This document shows, in pieces, positions 9,716 through 9,828 of a DNA stretch of 9,828 bases (its first letter is position 1; every line of letters starts with the position of its first letter). The translations under genes were made by a program, and so were the position numbers. The stretch covers positions 1 to 9,828 of the forward strand of contig JABFSV010000439.1 in NCBI GenBank assembly GCA_013140405.1, read 5' to 3'. The notes beneath the pieces were generated by a model. That model was not told the origin of the DNA. It did no database searches and saw nothing but the letters and a program-made list of their open reading frames with translations. The stretch is from Methyloglobulus sp. GTDB lineage: Bacteria; Pseudomonadota; Gammaproteobacteria; Methylococcales; Methylomonadaceae.

Positions 9716-9828
9716 ATGGCTATCAAAGATTGGGCTGCCGATGATAGGCCGAGAGAGAAGCTGTTAAGACGCGGGCCTGGCGCATTGACAGATGCCGAAC
9801 TGCTCGCCATTTTCCTGCGTACAGGCAC
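9716..9828 (+). CDS. radC: RadC family (JAB/MPN) protein, 5' end only
   Basis: The first 37 codons are visible before the window ends. They read as a RadC N-terminus: [18 protein letters not shown] (residues 4-21), then [16 protein letters not shown] (22-37), the helix-hairpin-helix-like region that precedes the zinc-dependent JAB metalloprotease-like domain in this family. The molecular role of RadC is unresolved; the older link to recombinational repair in E. coli was later withdrawn. The ATG has a good ribosome binding site. The gene is divergent from coaBC, the arrangement I recall from Pseudomonas, which supports the call even though the catalytic domain is not in view. Confidence 0.9.
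   Translation, partial: MAIKDWAADDRPREKLLRRGPGALTDAELLAIFLRTG

Overview
The window looks like a chromosomal housekeeping region of a gammaproteobacterium. Five genes occur in the order radC / coaBC - dut - algC - argB, the order I recall from Pseudomonas, and a proC-yggT pair lies in the left half. AT-leaning intergenic DNA and the repeat type would suit a Methylococcales-like methanotroph, but that is inference and no gene here proves it.

Left part (1-3220). A truncated radical-SAM protein of the spore photoproduct lyase family is read leftward and is divergent from proC (proline synthesis). proC overlaps yggT (membrane protein) by one base. A gene for a secreted, coiled-coil DUF4124 protein follows, with its own good -10 box; that box argues for a start at 2222 rather than 2168.

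Middle (3221-3466). This is a gene-free gap between two convergent genes. It holds two tandem stem-loops and a composite palindromic repeat of about 150 bp built from two inverted copies of a short repeat unit. One copy carries extra DNA at two places.

Right part (3467-9655, all leftward). This is a compact cluster transcribed coaBC > dut > an unnamed membrane gene > algC > argB. It covers coenzyme A synthesis, dUTP removal, sugar-phosphate isomerisation (mannose-6-P/mannose-1-P and glucose-6-P/glucose-1-P) and the second step of arginine synthesis. The AlgC here is a long form: a two-helix membrane sensor-like module of about 310 residues is fused through a low-complexity linker to a complete phosphohexomutase. 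The gene just upstream encodes a clear paralogue of that membrane module alone, without the enzyme. This free-standing plus fused pair is the most interesting observation in the window. coaBC has no ATG start and probably begins at TTG or another rare codon. The 5' end of radC, divergent from coaBC, runs off the right edge.

I saw no tRNA, rRNA, CRISPR, transposase or phage gene. Most of the window is ordinary core genome.
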